Translations under genes and position numbers: made by a program
Shown: positions 37,529-54,918 of the stretch, one piece after another
Layout of the letters: the number at the start of each line of letters is the position of its first letter
Position numbering within the stretch: the first letter of the stretch is position 1
The notes under the pieces: generated by a model
What the model saw: only the letters and a program-made list of their open reading frames with translations
What the model was told of the DNA's origin: nothing
The model's database searches: none
DNA from: Lentinus brumalis
Taxonomy: Eukaryota; Basidiomycota; Agaricomycetes; Polyporales; Polyporaceae
NCBI GenBank assembly: GCA_001792895.1
Contig: MARA01000007.1
Span: 1,612,001 to 1,676,000, forward strand
Direction of reading: 5' to 3'
Length of the DNA: 64,000 nucleotides

Positions 37529-37738
37529 GGTGGTCGACGTTGAAGGGGAGGTCGATTACAAGTGGGTACTTACTAGGCGAGTAGTTGAAGTACATAGTAA
37601 ACCCGATAAGCATCTTATCTCACACCGCCTCGCGGGCCCACCCAGTGCACGCTCCGTTTTGTCCCTTTCCTTCGTCTCGCTTTCCTGTCCACTGCCAACG
37701 TCTGCGACTTCTCCCCGCACCTGCGGGCTCCCGACAGA
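37529..37738. promoter_or_regulatory. Divergent promoter region between the unknown gene and PKC1
   Basis: Only 210 bases separate the two start codons. The PKC1-proximal side is pyrimidine-rich (37635-37720), as is common near fungal transcription starts. Confidence 0.5.
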
Positions 37739-41842
<4,104 letters not shown>

Positions 41843-42088
41843 GGTACTCGACATTCCCCTTCACGATACTTATTACGTTCTTCCTGCTCCGTCGCATTGT
41901 GTGTGCACTCCGCCACGTCTGTCCTGCTGTACTTGGATACCTGTTGTGTTGATGACGCCCCCAAACGCCAATTCTGAAGCTATCATGTATCCTCACGTCT
42001 CCCGCCATCACGCTGTATATAGGTACGATCAGGTATCCCTCATATACCTCATTGCCCCAGAATGTGTGCCTCGTACTATATCATACAA

Positions 42089-42460
42089 TCATGAATCTTG
42101 TTGCTCCTCATGACCAGCCGTGACCCCGCCCGACTTCGACCCTGTCAAGACATGCCCTCCGGTCCCGGGGAGACCATGCGGTTGATCGGTCTCGCCGGAG
42201 TTATCGTCTTCGTCCCGGTGGCCTCGCATAAGTTCGTGGAAGCTCTCCCACAGAGAGGCGATGGTCTCATACTCTCGAGTCATCCCGAGCACCTCTTCGA
42301 GTTTGCGATTAAGGCCGTTACTCGAGGACAGCAATTCTTCGAAGCCCTATGTATCGCACAGGTTCGTCAGTCCGGCTCCTCGGATGCTGTGAAGACGCAC
42401 GCTAGTGATTTCGGCTGTAAGCCTATCGCGCTCTTTCTCGAAGAAGGTGTCTTCCTCCAT
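42089..42460 (-). CDS. DAD1: DASH complex subunit Dad1
   Basis: A small kinetochore protein of the DASH/Dam1 ring that couples chromosomes to microtubules. Exon 1 from ATG at 42460 encodes MEEDTFFEKERDRLTAEITS. One intron of about 55 bases leads to GFEELLSSSNGLNRKLEEVL, then GMTREYETIASLWESFHELM. These blocks match Dad1. A short Gly/Asp-rich tail ends at 42089. About 105 residues, typical length. It converges with PKC1; the stop codons are about 250 bases apart. Confidence 0.88.
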
Positions 42461-42869
42461 GTTGGTGACGCAAACGACCAAGCAGATTGCTGCGGCGACG
42501 ACACTCGACTGTGGTGGTTTGAAGTGAACTGCGTCGCAGCGAGATCGCATCTTGCTGTTCGTATCGACGATATTCCCACGCTTACATAGCTATCCCGCAT
42601 CGTAGTGGCACAGATTGCATCCCACACCTGAGATTCTTGCATTATCCAGTATGATCCTAGTCCGGGAGTAGTGATAACTACTATTACAGCATGTAGTCGG
42701 GATAAGTCAGATGCAAACTGCAAAACACAAATACACAAAGCATGGTGCGATTATAAAGACGGGCAAACGCGAAGAGGACGTGCATGTAGATGCAAGGACG
42801 AAGATGAGGACAGGGGTGTCACGGAGAGTGGGACAATGGGAGCCGGACGCGCAAACTGGAACCTCTCGT
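42461..42869. other. Intergenic stretch, promoter of DAD1
   Basis: About 410 bases between the DAD1 start and the end of CDC25. No gene is seen. Confidence 0.5.
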
Positions 42870-45800
42870 TTACAAAAACCCACTTTCCTGCAGCAGTCTA
42901 GCCATCTTCTCGTCCTCCCGTTCACGTGGCTCGCGCTCGAGACTGAGGTTCCAGAATTGATCGCCGTAGTCGACGCCGTCCTGATACGACTGGAACGACT
43001 CCTCCAGGTAGGTGAGCACGGACGCGACCGTCTGGAAGTTGTACGGCTTCGCTTGCCATCGCTTGATGTCCTGGATGACCTCAGCCGCCTTTTGTCGCTT
43101 CCGGAAGTTGATCATGTTGCCGGCCAACTTGTCTTCCGCGCCGTCGTTGATGAAAGTCAGTGTAGTAAGGTAGACGCCTGAAGGCAAGGTGTCAGACCCA
43201 GTCTTTACGCCGCTACCTACAGGCGGGGGATACTCACCAATGAAAGGTACACAAGGGGGTTGGATCCTCGCCAAAAGGGATCGGTAATTATTAAAGTTTT
43301 TGTTGGTATCGATTGTCGACTCGCAGATCTTCAGCTGCGACATGAACTTGGCATTGACTTGCTCCCATGTCCGTTTAAGTCGACGAATAGGAGGGGTATT
43401 GAGACCGGAGATCACCGCGGTCATCGTCGAAAAGTTCTGCAAAAGACGGCATCGCTGTAACACACAACATGGTTAGAAACACGAACGGTACCCAGACGAG
43501 TGATACGTACGTCGGCGACATTGATGAAATGCTTCACCACACGTGCACGTTTCTGCGAATCTTCTCTTGCGAGGACAGACTCAGCTACCCAGTTGGCAAT
43601 CTATGATCGTGCATTGTCAACATTGTGCGCTGCTCGATGTTAACAAAGTACTCACCCTGTTGCTTAGCTGGATGATAGTGGTAATATTGTCAGCGGTCTT
43701 GCCCGGCTTAGCTTCTCGTGAACGTTGCAAGCATTCCATAGGCCGGATTTTCTTGTAGAGCGCGGCCTCCATGAGGGTAATTTGCCTTGCGAGCTCGAGC
43801 GGATCGATGTCCAGTAACTTCAACTTCTTCGAGCTCTTGGGCAGGATAGGCGCCGGAGGCGCGAGTGGAACAGTGTTCGTGGTCTTGATCGGGGCATCGC
43901 CGCCTCGTTGCTAGAAAAAAAGAGGCAACGTCGGATCCTGTGCGTGATGCCAAGGAGAGAGGAATATACTTACGGCGCGCTCAATGAGAATGAGCAGCTG
44001 CTTGGCTGCCGCGAAGGTGACGACTTCCTCGTTGGAGGCGAACTCCTTCATACGGCCGAGGATGTACATGTCTTCCTTCTCCAAGATGTCGTCATCCGTT
44101 ACCATCGTCCTGAACGTGTTCAAAACGCTAAAGGCAAGAGCTATGAGGACCTAGTAAACTGGCAAACCACACGGAGCTTACCGCATACGAATGACTTGTT
44201 GCTTCAGACGAGTCCACTCTTCGAGTTCGTTCGGCTTCAGGTTAGGAGGCGGCGAGATCCAGAACCGTGTCGTCAAAAGTTCAAAGAGTTGATCGACGGT
44301 CATGAACGACTTGAAGGTCATGAGGAAGTTCTTGATGAAGGTCGGGTCTGCGCGAGACAGATCAGCTTGCAGCAACCATGCGACGGAAGAACGAGGACAT
44401 ACCACCAAGTTCGTGCGCGGTCAGCCTCTCAACCAAAGCTGAAGGAGTACCCGCCCGCACACCACCGTCGGGATCGATGAGGATCTCGGACTGATCGTAG
44501 TTCGGACGTAGGTACCATGGCTTCTGCTCGGCATTGAGTTTGCTGATGTAGTGCTGAGGCGCCTCGGCACCGAGAATCTTCATGAGCTTATTGCCCTTTC
44601 CGGCCCGCGGTGGCGACTTGCTCATAATGGCTGCTGATGCGAAGACAATCAGTCTACTGTAGTTCGTCGATATGCAACGAAAGGTAAAACGGCAACGTAC
44701 GCTCTTCCTCGTCTGCATATGGTGCCGTCTCATCATCGAGCGGGTCCTCGCCCATCTCCGGAGACGGTGGAGCAATAAGCGTGCTTTCCATCGAGTCGCT
44801 CTGGGTCCATGTCGGGGTATCTGGCTCTGCGACGCTGTCCGACCGTGACCTGTCGGACATGTCCAATGACGACTGTGACGGCTGCCGATTGATGTTATTG
44901 CTGTACATCGATGTCGGCGCTTGCGAGCTCATCGAGTCGCTTGACGGAGCGATGCGCATCGCTGGCTGTGCAAAAGCGTGCTCCATGTCGACGAACTCGT
45001 CATCCCCGCCTGGCATCTCCGCGATGCGCGACGTGAGCGCTGCAATCGAACCATCTGCCATGTTAATGCGCGACATCCTCCACTCGATAGAATTGCGGTA
45101 GTCGCCCTGGCTGATAGCAGCCTGATCGTGACCGAGTGCGAGCAAGTTCTCGAGGGTCTGCGCGACGGAGACGCAATTGGCCCTGATGACGGGTGCGGTT
45201 GTCTCCACAGAACCCAGGTATGCCGCTCGATCCCTCAGGCTGATCAGTTCGACGCGCCCCAACGCCTGAACGGCGATGAAAATGGTCGCGCCATCGTCGT
45301 ACAGTGCTTGAGTGGTTACTTCGAGCGTGCGAACGAGAGACCGCGCCCTGTCGACCAACTGCATGTACTGGGCAGATGTTGATGGTAGTCCCGACTCCGG
45401 ACGGATGCCATCCACATCCACATGACGTGCGACATTGACCCCGCAAAGGGAACGAAGCATCCAGGAGAGGTACGCAGAGGCGCTTTGACCCTCCATTGAC
45501 ACTCGTTCTGCGGGAAGTTGGCGTGGTGAGTTACGTGAAGGCCTTTTGAGCGAACACTTACCTGGGTGGCTGTCCAGGTACCTTAGCGAAATGACCAGTG
45601 ATCCCAAACGCGCCTCCAACGCCTTCAGGCTACCCTTGAACTCAATTACGACGTCGTCGTTAAGTGTGCGCTGGGGAGGTTCGGAACCATCGTCGGGAGC
45701 GACGTAACCGAAACCTCGCCAGTCTCCACCCACACCTCCTCCAGGCAGACCGAGCCCTAGGTTTGCGGTGGAGAACACGCCGTACAGACGTTTCCCACCC

Positions 45801-47576
45801 CCTGACCTTGAGAGCGTATTCGACAAAGCATGCTGTTCCTGATAGAACTGCACCTCCCCTACAAACGCCACAACTGCGCGTTCAAGCTCCGCGACGTCGG
45901 ATTCCATCCGATTGGGCTTGTCCGACGCAGACAACGCCGGATCGTACTGCATCGCCAGCGCAGACAGGACGAGTTTCGACAAGGTGCCCGCGACCTTGCG
46001 GTGTGCGGCTTTCAAGTGGGATTGCAACGTCTGACCGGCAGCCGCAAGTCGAGGATCGCGGGGGTCTCGTGGGTAGAGATGGCTGGGGACGTGGCCGCTC
46101 GGAGTGGCTGTGACGTAGAGGAGGTTGCGTACCGCAGCAACTACCTTCATTACCAGTTGGTCCACCTCCCTGTACTGTTCTGGCCGACGAGAGTTGGATG
46201 ATGCCCGGAGGTACCTTAGCACGGTAGAGATTGTTTCCCGTACTTGGTTCGAGAGCTCAACCGCGGTCTCGGGAGAGGGGGGAGTTAGAGCCTCTTGCAG
46301 CGCCTTTGCAGACTCCTCGGCGGCGGTGAGCTCAAGGGCCGCAGAGCCAGCTTGATTGGAGCGCGACGACGAGGCACTTGAAGACACATTCGAACGCCCC
46401 ACACCATTCCCGGCCTGCCGCACAGATGTCGTGGACTCCGACCTGTCTCGCCTGGATGGGTACACTTCGGAGTCGTCGGAGTGGATGCTAAGACGGTCAA
46501 TGCTGCTATCACTGCGCTCTCGTGTCCGCAGCCGACCAAGGGGATTGGCGGTATCGCGGGCGAGACCATTTGAGCTGCCATTCCGTGGTATGGATGAGGA
46601 AGACGTAGCGGGGGAGCCCTTGGCGATGGGATCGCGGGGAATACCATCATCGGTGTATGACGGAGGGGCGCCTGAATCAGGCACGGTCCAGGAGACTTGT
46701 CCGTCGAGCCTGTTCACATAGTAGTACGACATGCCGTCGTCGGCGAGTCGCCTAACCCATGGCTCTGGTGTGCGTGTCCGCTTCGGAATCCCGAAGCCAG
46801 CCCCATCCTGAATGCCGCCATTGCCTGATGCGAGACCGAGGGCGGCGCTCGGACCCGCACGAGATGCTTGGGGAGACAGCGCAGCGACTTCAGCTTCTTC
46901 GTCACCTTCCGCTTCAGTAGGCAGGTCCTGAGATTGCTGACCAGTCTGGGTGTTGACGTAGAATATCTGTGAGAGGAAAGGATCAACGGGTTTGAACTGA
47001 CTACTTGACGCGACGCACAACCTCCGACCCCAGTCCTCAGACCAAAGTCAAGTGTTCTCAACATCTGAAGGAAATTACACGTACCCGACCGTCCTGCGAG
47101 ACTTGAGGTACCCAAAAGTCATGCGTCTGCGTCCCCCCGCCACGTGCGGGAGCACCATTCGAGTATCCAGCTCCTCTCGGCTCAGGTTGACCATAGTCCC
47201 CATCTCCGTTCAACCAGTCTCCGTCATGGTCGGACTGGGAGAGAGCCTGCGACATGTCGACCATAGAGTCGTCCGGAAGCGATGCCTGGGATCCTGGGTA
47301 CTCCGAACCATTGAGAGCAGCCTCCGCCTCCGTGTCAGAGATCATGGTCACGTAGTTGGACGGAAACCATCCGCGCTCGTCGTTGAGCAGTCCATCCCAC
47401 CAGCCAGACTCAAGTTGTGTGAGGACTTCGATAATGTCACCCTTGCGGAAGGAGAGAGAGGAAGAGTCGTTCGTCTGATAGTCGTAGAGCGCACGGCAGA
47501 AGAAGGTCGAGATGTACTGCTCGTCGCTGGGCGTCTGGGACTGGCCGTAGCTCATAGAGGGCTGAGAGTCGTACAT
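42870..47576 (-). CDS. CDC25: Ras guanine-nucleotide exchange factor Cdc25 with SH3 and WW domains
   Basis: Activates Ras by GDP release. From ATG at 47576: an SH3 domain near residues 25-80 (CRALYDYQTNDSSSLSFRKG, SGWWDGLLNDERGWFPSNYV), then a WW-like segment (HDFWVPQVSQDGR plus IFYVNTQTGQQ, second Trp missing) and a better WW domain (PEPWVRRLADDGMSYYYVNR, VSWTVP). A long Ser-rich middle and a helical region (EQYREVDQLVMKVVAAVRNL) follow. RasGEF_N is seen around ALVERLTAHELGG and LMTFKSFMTVDQLFELLTTR. The catalytic RasGEF domain begins DPLELARQITLMEAALYKKI and runs through FVNIADRC-type exons to YNFQTVASVLTYLEESFQSY, ending LLQESGFL. The order SH3, then RasGEF_N and RasGEF, is that of fungal Cdc25. 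Exon edges inside were not all resolved. Confidence 0.9.
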
Positions 47577-47880
47577 GGGTGTCCCATGCGATGTCGAGCC
47601 TGTCGGTGACGGCGAGCGGGGGAAGGGGGAACAGTCGTCGGGATGGTAGTCAGGACTCAGGAATGAGGCGGCAGTAGGCAGCGCCTCCCACGTGAGAGTT
47701 CCCCAAAAGGCGAGGCCGAGCTAGCGCCCTGGACCCCGCTCTGCTGCGGCCAAAATATCTATCTTCCGGGGTCGTCAACAACCACAGGCCCGAGCTCGAG
47801 GAGAAGAACGGAAGCACATCTTAACAATACATTCTAACCTCTAAAACCGGCCGTATCGCTACAAGCAAATTTCCTTCAGT
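47577..47880. other. Intergenic stretch, promoter of CDC25
   Basis: About 300 bases between the CDC25 start and the EFL1 stop, both on the minus strand. No gene is seen. Confidence 0.5.
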
Positions 47881-50800
47881 TCACCGCTTCAGCGTCCGCT
47901 GCTTCTCAGCGAATTCTACAATTTTCTTATCCACGAACAATCCCTTCCTCTCGCGCACCGCATCCATGTAGGTCTTCGCAATGTTGATGCGGTCCGCTTT
48001 CTCTCCGAGATCCTCCAACTCCTCTTCCGTCGTCGGAACCCAGAAGGGGTCCAAGTCCAGCATCTCGTATCTAGCACACCATCAGAAAATGAAATACTAA
48101 GCGGAGAGTTGGCAATCAAGAGCCTTACCCGCTGAAAATTAATTGCGGACTAGCTGCGCCAGATGTGCGTTTCCGGATATCTGAATGGGAGCCCGTCAAC
48201 TTGAATGGATAGATCGAATAAATTTGCACGACGTACCATCTGCGAACCCGAAACTCTCGACGACGGGGAGCTTTGCGCGGACAGTGAAGAACTCTGTACC
48301 CTCCTTCATCTCTTCCGAGACGATCCGCCCGCGGCGCTTCGCGACGACCCCGTAGACTTTGCCTAGCACATCGGCTAGAAGTTACCAGCGTTAGAGATTG
48401 TGTGTTCCAGTGGGCGGGCGTCGGGAAAATCACTCACTAGAAGCTTGAATATCACACGTGTACATGGCTAGCATCAGTCTCGGGGACCAGTCCAGCAGGC
48501 CGTTACGGCAAGCGTCTCGGACAGCAGAAATGAATGAGCCAGTAAGATGCGCCATCCTGTTCGAAGCTGTGTTGGTTATCAGTACATCTTCATCCGGACT
48601 TCATGATTATCGGAGTACCTTGCTCGTGCTCGATACCCTCTCTATCCAGTGTGACCGACTCTACGAAGTAAGCCAGGCCTTCAACGGGCTCTGCGCATAG
48701 CGGGCCTTGGAACGTCGCCAGCTGGAAGCCTGTCTCGAGGTGGTTGTCGAAAGCAAGCGCAAGCGTGTCCTGCTCCTTGACCTCTTGATGCTCCTTCATC
48801 TGCGCAAGGCGCTTCTTATACCTGATCAACTCGTCAACGGGGCAGTAGGAACAATGAGCATATGAGGTCACTTACGAGTACGGCTCCCCAGCTCTCGCGT
48901 CGATAAGTAGACACGTTCCCATCCGCTGCGGGCCGAACGCCCATATCTTGTCCACGATGTCCGCCCACTCGCCGCCTGCCTCCTTGCATTTCTCCTGCAG
49001 CGACGGCCAGAACGCCTCTACTTTGATGGTCGGCTTCTTGATATAATCGCCCTGCACGTCGTAATCTTCATCTCCAACAGGCTCCTCTTCATCGGCGTTC
49101 GAGGTTGCTCCCTCGCCCTCCTTGCGTTCCTGCTGTATGCGCCGCAAAATCGCCAAGTTATCCAACAGAAATTCCAGGATGACGCTCGGGAGCGGCGCTG
49201 CGCGTATAGTGAACTTGACAAGGTTTTGAGCTGCTGCTCCGTGCATCGTGCCGCGCTTCGCGTTCGGTGTCTTCGGAGGAGCCATGTCTACAGCCATATC
49301 ATGAGCGAACCCGGCTAAGCGGTGTTGGTACTCTGATGCACGTACCGGCGCCCTTGACAGCCGTCTCTCGGAATGGAACAATAGGTTTCGATGCGTGGAT
49401 CTCAATCTTCGCGAATCGTTCTCTCAGATCTCTCAGACATCGCTACAGGTATGTCAGTCAGTAGTCCAGCACAGCGAATCCATGAAACCCCGACCTCTCC
49501 GTGCAACTCGCCTGCAGTAAGGATGACGTGCTCGCCGGTCTTTTGCTGGAATGTTTCCACACAGGGGTCAGACTGGCTGAGAAGCTTCAGACCGCGGATG
49601 AGCTTGGGCATGTCAGCGGGATGTTCCGGTTCGAGAGCAACACGGACGATGGGAGCGGCCTGCAGAACTAGGTCAGTATCGACGAATGTCACCATGCAAG
49701 AACGCTCACATAGCGGATGACGCCAGCCATGTTGACCAGACAGTCAGCAAACTGCGAAAGGTCTGTCGTTCCGCCCACACCCCCGGCTGCAGGGGCGCAT
49801 AGCGTGGCGTTCCGCCAGACCTTACCCTCCAGGCCCTTCACAGCAAATACATTCCCAGCGGGAACGCTCTCTACCCGGACAAGCTCCCGGCCCATCATAG
49901 TGTATAGCTCTTCGACCTGAGCGGTGACGAGATGCTGGGCGTTCCGAGGATGCGTAGGGCCCAGAGAATGATTGTACTTCGGGAGCACACAGGCAATCGC
50001 GGTTCCAACACGGATCGTGCCCGAGTATATACGTGCAAATCCAAGTAGCGTCTCGCCCGACTCGTCTTCTTCTTCCAGACCCTGTGCATTCTCGCTGACC
50101 TCAGTGAGCTCCACGTTCTTCATGGCTTCCTCGAGTGGGACAGACGATGCCTCCGATGTAGGAGTGTCCGAGGGTGTAGCAGCGGCAGCAGCACGGGCTT
50201 CTCGAGCTGCCTTAGCGCGGCTGCGCATCTCGTCGGCTGTCAGTGCTTTCTTTTTGTTGCCTGGAAGTTCCGTTGTCGGCACTGCAAACATTTTGCTGAC
50301 GAGAGCCACGACGGACGCGTCGGTGCTGCTACGACAGTTGAACAAATCCTCCTCCAGCTTGTTCTTCGGCGCGATGGTCGACTCGTAGATATCAGGGTAC
50401 AGCATCTTCGGAATACGCGTGAGTTGGGCAGTCGATGGGGGCGGTACAATGTCGACGATCGACTGGATAACACATGTCGAGAGGGGTAGCCACTGCGAGA
50501 ATATGGTGGAGAGGAGTTGTCGGGTGTCTTTGGCCTTCTGGTCTCGGGGAAGAATCTTCAGTCCGAGCGTGCTGATGATCTTCGCGACCTTGTCAGGATT
50601 CCTGCCGGTAACATGAGCTAGCTGCAACTTGAACGGACTGCGAGTACCTACGGGTTCAACGACACAGCATCGTAAACCGCCCAAATATTATCCAGAACGA
50701 ACTGGACGAACAGCGGCTTCAACGAGCGACCGCGCAGGTGCTTGTGACTGATCACTCTCTTCGTCTTCGGGTCAAGGTAGAAGTCACCCCAAAGGACGGT

Positions 50801-51708
50801 TCGGAGATTCGCCTCCTTGATCTTGAGCTTGACGGCGTACATATGCGCAAACTTGCCAATCCGGAATCCCCAGCCGTCAATTGCAGACGCGAACACGACG
50901 TTCCCCTTCTCCGGCGCGAAGTAAATGTCTTCATCGTCTTTCTCCTGATACTCGTCATCCTCGTTTACGGTAGCATCGACTTCATCCGCGTGAGACGACT
51001 TCTTGGCCGCAAGCCGGCGCTCGCGTTCTTCCCTCCACCGCAGGTCGTCTTCCATGCGTTCGCTCGCGAAGAAGCTGCCCATGACCGCGTTCACCTGCTC
51101 GATGAGCTGGGAGAGGTGATGATACGCCTCTACCGGAGACAGCTGCAGTTCAGTGATAAGACGGTCAAACTTGTTGATAACTAATATCGGACGGAGGCGG
51201 TCTTGCCAGGCTTGCCTGAGAACTGTGATGGTCTACGGAGAAGGTCGGATAAGTAGAGGGAAACACCATGCATATGCAGACTCACCTGTGTACAGACACC
51301 TTCGACCACATCGACGAGGACAAGGGCACCGTCGCACAAACGGGAGGCGGTCGAGACTTCACTCGAGAAGTCGACATGTCCCGGGGTGTCTATCATGTTT
51401 ACCACATAGGTCTTGGGACGTGGTTCTGCTATCATTAAATGGAACACGCGTCACAGGTGTCCTGAACACGTACCTCCTTCTGGGGTTTTCTCCATCACCT
51501 TGAACCTCAGCGACACCGCACTGCTCTCCATGGTGATCCCCCGCTCCTGTTCGTCCTCTCTGCTGTCGAGGTAGCGTATTTTGCCAGCCATGCGACTCGA
51601 TATGATGTTGTTGGCAGCCAAAAGAGCGTCCATCATCGTGGTCTTGCCATGGTCGACATGTCCGATGGTTGTGACATTCCGTACGTCTACTGCTTCCGCC
51701 GTGGCCAT
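47881..51708 (-). CDS. EFL1: Elongation factor-like GTPase 1 (Efl1/Ria1), 60S ribosome maturation
   Basis: A cytoplasmic EF-2-like GTPase that, with Sdo1/SBDS, releases Tif6/eIF6 from 60S subunits. The ATG at 51708 gives [20 protein letters not shown] with P-loop GHVDHGKTT. Other G motifs are [30 protein letters not shown] and VINKFDRL. An acidic insertion ([20 protein letters not shown]) follows. Later blocks are [85 protein letters not shown] and [17 protein letters not shown]. The C-terminus is [20 protein letters not shown] to EKQRTLKR. At least eight short introns. The extra insertions and the C-terminal [14 protein letters not shown] separate it from true EF-2. Confidence 0.93.
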
Positions 51709-52389
51709 GTCCAACTTGTCCAACTTGTCGAAGCGTTCGCGTCCTGGCCGCAGTGTAGAAAGATAAGTTCAAGTTCGACAGACAGTGCACGTAAAAGTGT
51801 GACGGTTCCAGACTCCAGACGGTTGAAGCTTGATGTCAGTCAAAAGTGACTGCATGAAGTACGGAGCCGCTGTACAATTTCGGTCTTACGTCATCGTCTA
51901 CTTACCAGCCCGATGCCCAGGCGCTCGCAGGCACTGACTGACTCCAGGACTGAGCTTGCCGAATCGCATGGTCTGTTGGTCTCAACCGTGGTGGGACTTT
52001 GCGGCCAAGGTGAGTTCAAACCGGGTTCGTACGCATCATGTACCTCTCACGTTTATCGCCTACTACTTAATCATATGCATATATAGCGTTCTTGTCAATC
52101 ATGTAAGCAGTTTATCAAGCTCCAGCTTTGAAGTCGAAGGGACAACACAACTAGATCTTCTAGTGCGCGCACAACCCCCCTCAATATTTTCCTACTAGGC
52201 TGCTATATCAGGATTCGCGGCGAATGGGCGACCAGAGCTCCTCCGCAGAAGATGATCAATGACTCTTCGGCCCGACCTCTGGAGTAGCATTGTTTCCCCT
52301 ATAGCTATGTAGGCAGCCCACGATCCGACAAGTCGTATGTAGTTCTACCTAAGGCGTTGAGCAAGCTGACGAGCACAGCCCAGGCAGAC
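51709..52389. other. Intergenic stretch, nothing recognised
   Basis: About 680 bases upstream of EFL1. It includes the EFL1 promoter and AT-richer bases around 52060-52100. No gene is supported. Confidence 0.5.
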
Positions 52390-54310
52390 TCTGCGCGCGG
52401 GTACCAGTGGGACTTCGCCGCATCAGCGAGCCACGATGCCTGGCTTTGACCAGGAGGCGGCGGTCTCACAAGGCTCTACCAACGTACATTCTTCCACGCT
52501 TTGTCCTTATGTGCAGAGCGTCGCCGTGTTTCATCGCTGGAATCACGCAAGCTTGTCGGGCGCGTCGTTCAGGCATCCCCTTGTCGAGCGGTAACCGCAC
52601 TATCGTCTGGGTGCACTTGCAAGGCGGCCACATGAAGACGCTCCGGGACTGCCTTCGGACGGTAGCCTGAAGTACGGCTTCGGCGAATACCGGCTGGCGT
52701 TCGAGGTTGGCTTAAAGATTTGTACCCAAGAGGAGCTGCTCCCGAGGGCTCCAGGAAGTTGTCTGCCTACGAGAAGCACGGCAATGCCTTGGCGCGATCG
52801 AAAGCACATCTATTTCTCGACCTCCGCAGTACGTACCTTCCAATATGCATGTCGTCCACAGTTGACAGTTCAAATACAGTCGCCGAGTGTCTGCACGACT
52901 ATCCTACATTTGGCGATGTGCCGGGGGTTCGGAGACCCGGTTGTCTATCCTCCAGATCCAGGCTGTCGGGCACAATCAGACCAAAGTACTAGTTCCCCGC
53001 CATCCGCTCGCAGGTACAGAGCGTCGTGGCCAACGTGCCTGTATGGATCTGCACTCCTACGCGCTGACCAGCGTCGCCTTCCACGTCGATGTACTGCGAG
53101 GCCGTGAGATCACTCGTCACATCTTAGCACACGGGGCTGGTTTGGAGCTCATCGTCGTTGTCTTCGGTATGCTTGGATTCCGTTCTCTGTTTCGGAGCCC
53201 CTCGAGTACTCTACGGCATGGTTTGTGCAGAAAAACGAAGGCTTCTCGCACGACATCATCAGGATTCAGCATCTGCAACCGAGTCTTCATTGACGTGCGT
53301 CTTTTCAATTTCCTTTCGCACATCAACGCCATTACGACCCTGATCCCGTTTACTGACGTCTTCCAGGCTTCACATGGATCCAAATCGCGGCCGTGGGCGG
53401 AGCACAATCAGTCCAAGGAGCGTCCATCAAAGTCGGAGCCACAACCTCCGAACAGCGACGGTCGAGTCAAATATCTCTGGGATCACTGAGGAATGGCGCT
53501 ACAGCCTGAAGGGTAACAACCGGTTCGCCTTGTACTATACGTTCGCTTACGTTTGGTGGCACTGTCGCAGATGTCGCACTGCGTTCGGAGTCTAGGTCCC
53601 GTCAGTACCGGCTGACAGTCTGCTCGATATACATCCATCACGCGCAATCGTGTTGAAATGCCCGACGGCCGTAGAGCATGGAGCGCGCAGAATGAAGGTT
53701 AGCGGGAACGTGGGTGGACCTGACGGTTACGCTGCAAACGACTTGTCTACATACGTGCGTGACTATCCGGGCCCTGTTGAACCCATGAATAGCTCATCCC
53801 CCCTGTAACAGTGCGACACCCTCTGTCAACTGGTCGAAGCACATCGCAGTCTAGATTATCGGCGGCGGTAGCAAAGTCAATGCTCTCGGTTCGCATGACC
53901 CGGCATTCTCAAAACCCGATTTCGCAAACGGTAGTATGTCGAAGTTCAGGAGTTCGCTGGACATGCTTTGTGAGGCATTCACGGCGGATAATGACCTCGA
54001 TGAGCTAGTACGGGAGATCAGCGCTTTCGAAGGTGCCTGGCAGTACTACTGTCACCTGGCAAGTCCTGTGTTGGAGACTTGCTTTTCGAGCTTCGCCGTG
54101 ACGGAGCTACACTCTCCTGTACGCCAACGTGTCCCAGCTCGGCTCACACTGGGCGTGGCTCTCCAGTCCCGGGACCCGCGACGGATCGGCCGCCCTGGCA
54201 TGCCATTTGGTAAAACCAGGCGCCCTGGCACGCGCACTCCGAGCGGCGAGCACTCCTCAATCTCCGTCTCGTCCAGCTGCTCCAAAAGGTGAGCACCATG
54301 CCCGCTCGTT
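52390..54310 (+). pseudogene. Decayed copy of the unknown gene family at 54.9 kb
   Basis: Blocks of the 54919-58733 protein appear in the same order but in shifting frames. NRTIVWVHLQGGHMKTLRDC (52590-52660) matches RKAIVVVNILEGSLNSLLN. YGFGEYRLAFEV (52675-52710) matches VFGECRLAFEV. ALTSVAFHVDVLRG to LIVVVFGMLG (about 53060-53170) matches LSSMTYMSYSID to MLFVLGMTG. FIDVRLFNFLSHINAITTLI (53290-53345) matches FTSRLYALLAEVNKLTTLV. LDMLCEAFTADNDLDELVRE and EGAWQYY (53955-54050) match the region ending QGVWKYY, and GDLLFELRR (54075-54105) is identical but one frame off. The N-terminal third is missing. Frame changes between blocks argue for a dead gene; a badly diverged functional gene with many introns is less likely. 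Confidence 0.7.
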
Positions 54311-54918
54311 ATGTACAGTATGAAACCGTTCTCACGTAGTACATGTTCTACGCATACATCCCGAGGAGCAGCCGCCGTGGTGAACGGAGGCAGGGGTGTG
54401 CCTCTAGCTCGTCCTTCCCTCGATGGCGGTATGGGGAGTGTCTGATGAACTGGTGGGGAATGCTTCTATTCCCGCATAGTCGTACTTGAGCAATGGTAAG
54501 TCCGGGAAGAATCCTAATGCTGAAATGCACTGAACGTTAACTGGGACCTGTACTAGTATATGGTATGCTCTGCATGCGACACTGGTCCGCTGTCAACACA
54601 GTGAGCGGTCGTGCCTTGAATGCAGACCCGGGGGTAGGCGACACCGGCGTGAGCGACTGAGGCACCATTCCGAATGTTGACTTCGGTTGAACATGGCGGT
54701 GGCGTAAACGCCGTCAGTAATCTCTATCCGGAGGGGCCAACGTCCGCGCTGTACCGAATGCGGAGTAATGTGGGTCCGAACTTGCGCACCCTTCGCGGAC
54801 AAGGATGATTCTCGTCCTGTTTGCAGCGTCTCTGTACACTATATGTACTCCAGGTGGACTATTCGGCGTGGTCACCAACCAAGGACACTCGCCTCCAAGC
54901 ACTACTCGTACATTCATC
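54311..54918. other. Intergenic stretch, promoter of the unknown gene
   Basis: About 600 bases between the decayed copy and the intact member. No gene is seen. Confidence 0.5.
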
